Position numbers and translations under genes: made by a program
The notes under the pieces: model-generated
What the model was told of the DNA's origin: nothing
Database searches by the model: none
Seen by the model: only the letters and a program-made list of their open reading frames with translations
Shown here: positions 43,115-45,394 of the stretch, one piece after another
How positions within the stretch are numbered: the first letter of the stretch is position 1
Layout of the letters: each line of letters opens with the position of its first letter
Source of the DNA: Tieghemiomyces parasiticus
Lineage: Eukaryota > Kickxellomycota > Dimargaritomycetes > Dimargaritales > Dimargaritaceae
NCBI GenBank assembly: GCA_027575765.1
Contig: JANBPT010000312.1
Span: 1 to 45,394, forward strand
Length of the DNA: 45,394 nt
Direction: 5' to 3'

Positions 43115-45394
43115 AGCAGACGATGGAGAAGAGGGGGGTTAGGGGAAATGAGAGCGGCTAGCCTGAGTCGGACTGCGGGGGTGAGGAAGGGCCATCGTGA
43201 AGTCAGAAATGTTGGGGTGAGGGTCAGCCATAATAACCACGCGTTTAGTGTGGCCTAAAAGAGGCAGTGCGAGCAACAATGCCAATGCTCCCCATCAGTG
43301 GTGTGCTTCTGCCATATAGCCAGGCAAAGCTACGTAACAGGGCCCTACCCAATTATGGCATGAACAGTTGTATACCCTGGTTTAAATTTTGTCGCTCACC
43401 TGGAAAGCTCAGTTAGATTGGTTTCCACGTGTTAGTCGATAAAACTATATTCACGGTATGCCAGCTCGGAACCGCCGTGGGAGGGGATGATTCGATATCT
43501 ACAGTGTTAATTTTTCAGTACCATAGGGTAGAAGCTCCAACTGTCGCGATACAAAGTCACTTCTGGCCAGGGATGGTGGTTGAAGGTCGATACAAGAGCC
43601 AAGGTCAGAAATAAGGATAGCAGCGACCTACACAAAGTGCATTATTTAATGAAACGAAGGTAAAAGGTAAAGAAGTATAATGCAAAGTTGGGTAAGCTAC
43701 TGTGCCTGTATTTGTAGCACTGTGATCTTGGACCGGGGACATTTAGACCCCTGTGACCATAAGCTCATTACAGCAATTGTACTGCCATGGTTTGACGGTC
43801 GAAAACTCGAGGAACGATGTCCCACCGTCGGGGAGATGAGCCGGAAAGGGATAGGGTTGGTGAAGGCTGCGAGGGGCGAAATCTGCGGGACTAAGCGGCT
43901 TTCTTCGTTGCAAGGAAAGACGGAAGGAAGAGACTCATGCCGCGGTAAACTAGGAAAAGAGAGAGAGGGTGGGAGCGATGGGGGGGGTGAAACCGACCCT
44001 TAAGGGGGGGAGGTTTGGACCCGAAGAGTAGGTGTCTCGCCTGGTAACGTTTACTCAAACAATCGAGTAGCGCTAACGAGCTCGGTCCTGTATAGAAAAT
44101 GGGAAGAACTGGGATGCCCTCACGGATACCAGCCGCTACAACGTAGGGGCAGGCAGAAAGGTTTGAAAGCAATGACGATCCGTCCACCGCTTGCGTTGTG
44201 GGTTAATGTGGTGGATGGCGTTCAACTGCCATAATTTGTAAGCATTATTTGTGCGGGTCCGGTTAGTTAGGTTTACTGAACAAAGGAAGGTAGTTAGAGA
44301 GTAAGTATGAATAGAGCGGGCAGCAATGCTACCTAAATCGTAGGAGTCTTGGGCCTAATTTATGTACGTAGCTCCTTGTTCAGTCGATTGGTGGATCTAG
44401 TCCAGGAGAGGCTTGGTGACAGGCTTCATAGGGACCTAACGTGTTTGGCCGCTGGTGGGTGGCTCGGTCGGAAAGGCTTAAGGCCGTGAAGATCTGGCGT
44501 TAAATTTAAGCTGCAAAGCACTGGTTCGGGGAGTCAATAGGGCTAGTGTTAAGAGAGATATAGACAGTTACCAAAGTGGTAGACTATGGGGGTGATAGGG
44601 GGGGTTTTTTGGGGGGGAGGTGTCCCTGCCGTAGCCTAACCTCCCACCTCCTGATCCATATCTTAAGTGGGGCCAACCGAATGCCTTTTCCGTCCCAGAT
44701 GGTGCCACCCGGCCTTTGTGGCTGCGCCTTATAGGAGCTGGTTAATGGAACATCTGCCTTCTTATCTCCACGGTGGCCCTACCGTTCCATTACCTTCATC
44801 ATCCAAACCAGGTGCCGTCTTCTATTCCTTCTAGGGCCTTGTCTTTCTCTATTCCTGATCCAACGGCTATTAGCTGCTCTCCATTTCCTGCTTGTACCTG
44901 GCCCTGCCACAACCTCTCGAATCCCCCTTATCAACGATCAGAGGTGACATTCTACTGTACACATCCATGGCCGTATTCTCGAACTCGTTCGGAAGTGCTA
45001 CCGCTGGCTTCCGACTCAGCACCTAGTGTGGTCCCACCGATGGGCTACGCTCTGAAATGGAACCCCCTGTCAACCATCATCCTATTGGGTGTAAATCCCG
45101 AAGCGATAGGGCAGCGCTGTCGACCAGCAGATTTATCTAGAGTCACAGGTTGGTGAAACAAAGGCTGGCAGTAGCACCCACCAGAAGAAAGCTAGCATGA
45201 CATGCGTGGCGTGGGAACTGTGGGACGGGAAAGGTCGGTTACAGGGAGTGGGCGACGTGGTCGGCGGTGATCTGCCGCCAGCGCCATAATAAAGCGGGGG
45301 AAGGGGTCGGGAACACAGAGCCCCGGGATGAGCGAACGTGGAGCAGAAAGTGGGGGTAGCGTTTACTCGACCTTCTTATTGGCAAGCATTTTCC
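43115..45394. other. Spacer to the right edge, no gene recognised
   Basis: This starts as the 5' flank of the RNase T2 gene. Open stretches (for example 43680-44003 and 44773-45156 on the plus strand) have no recognisable domain or clear splice partners. A quadruplex-prone group of G runs with a T6 lies near 44588-44620. Confidence 0.4.

Noticed and set aside
1..45394. CRISPR arrays, bacterial operons, ribosome binding sites, rRNA genes.
   Set aside because: No regularly spaced repeats or rRNA-like sequence was seen. The genes have spliceosomal introns and eukaryotic families, so prokaryotic features are not expected.

Overview
The window looks like nuclear DNA of a fungus. Its genes are split by short introns (about 60 to 350 bp) with GTAAGT-type donors and, in places, TACTAAC-like branch sites. 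It carries fungal or eukaryotic housekeeping genes: a Pbp1/ataxin-2 protein, an Itc1-type chromatin remodelling subunit, a Lines homologue and a family 25 glycosyltransferase. The loose gene spacing, the secreted orphan proteins and the GT25/Lines combination suggest an early-diverging filamentous lineage such as Zoopagomycota (Kickxellomycotina). That placement is inference, not something the sequence proves.

Layout. 1-8.0 kb is a repeat-rich accessory block. It holds one intact minus-strand gene for a secreted protein with an F-box-like segment and a coiled coil (1489-3411), a decayed partial copy of it (about 6545-7605) interrupted by a 270-bp solo LTR with a perfect 5-bp target duplication, a 0.39-kb duplicated segment (513-900 and 7631-8016), and the first of two diverged ~485-bp LTR-like repeats. 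8.7-11.7 kb is a multi-exon Lines-family gene on the plus strand, followed by the second LTR-like repeat. 14.2-16.7 kb is a three-exon gene for a 713-residue secreted protein of unknown family. 17.9-21.4 kb is an intronless Pbp1/ataxin-2 gene with Lsm, LsmAD, PAM2 and a His/Pro/Gln-rich tail. It converges on an eight-exon Itc1/BAZ-type gene (22.2-26.7 kb, minus; WAC, DDT, WHIM). After 4.5 kb with no recognisable gene come a type II membrane GT25 glycosyltransferase (31.2-32.3 kb) and a second gene of the signal peptide plus F-box-like type (34.8-36.5 kb). A decayed mariner transposon lies at about 38.05-39.35 kb. Two tandem RNase T2 genes end the coding content (39.5-43.1 kb, minus).

The most interesting locus is the RNase T2 pair. 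The upstream copy (41834-43114) keeps both catalytic motifs and looks like an ordinary secreted enzyme. The downstream copy (39543-40970) has a fully open, three-exon reading frame, but the catalytic residues of both motifs are replaced, and a third exon adds a C-terminal hydrophobic tail like a GPI-anchor signal. This suggests a secreted nuclease paired with a surface-anchored pseudoenzyme. The second theme is two otherwise unrelated genes that share one layout: exon 1 encodes a signal peptide plus an F-box-like segment and ends in a phase-0 intron, followed by one long exon. This layout would fit secreted effector-like proteins, but the F-box assignment is weak by eye.

Exon structures were worked out by hand from splice signals and reading-frame continuity. 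No database search or RNA evidence was available.
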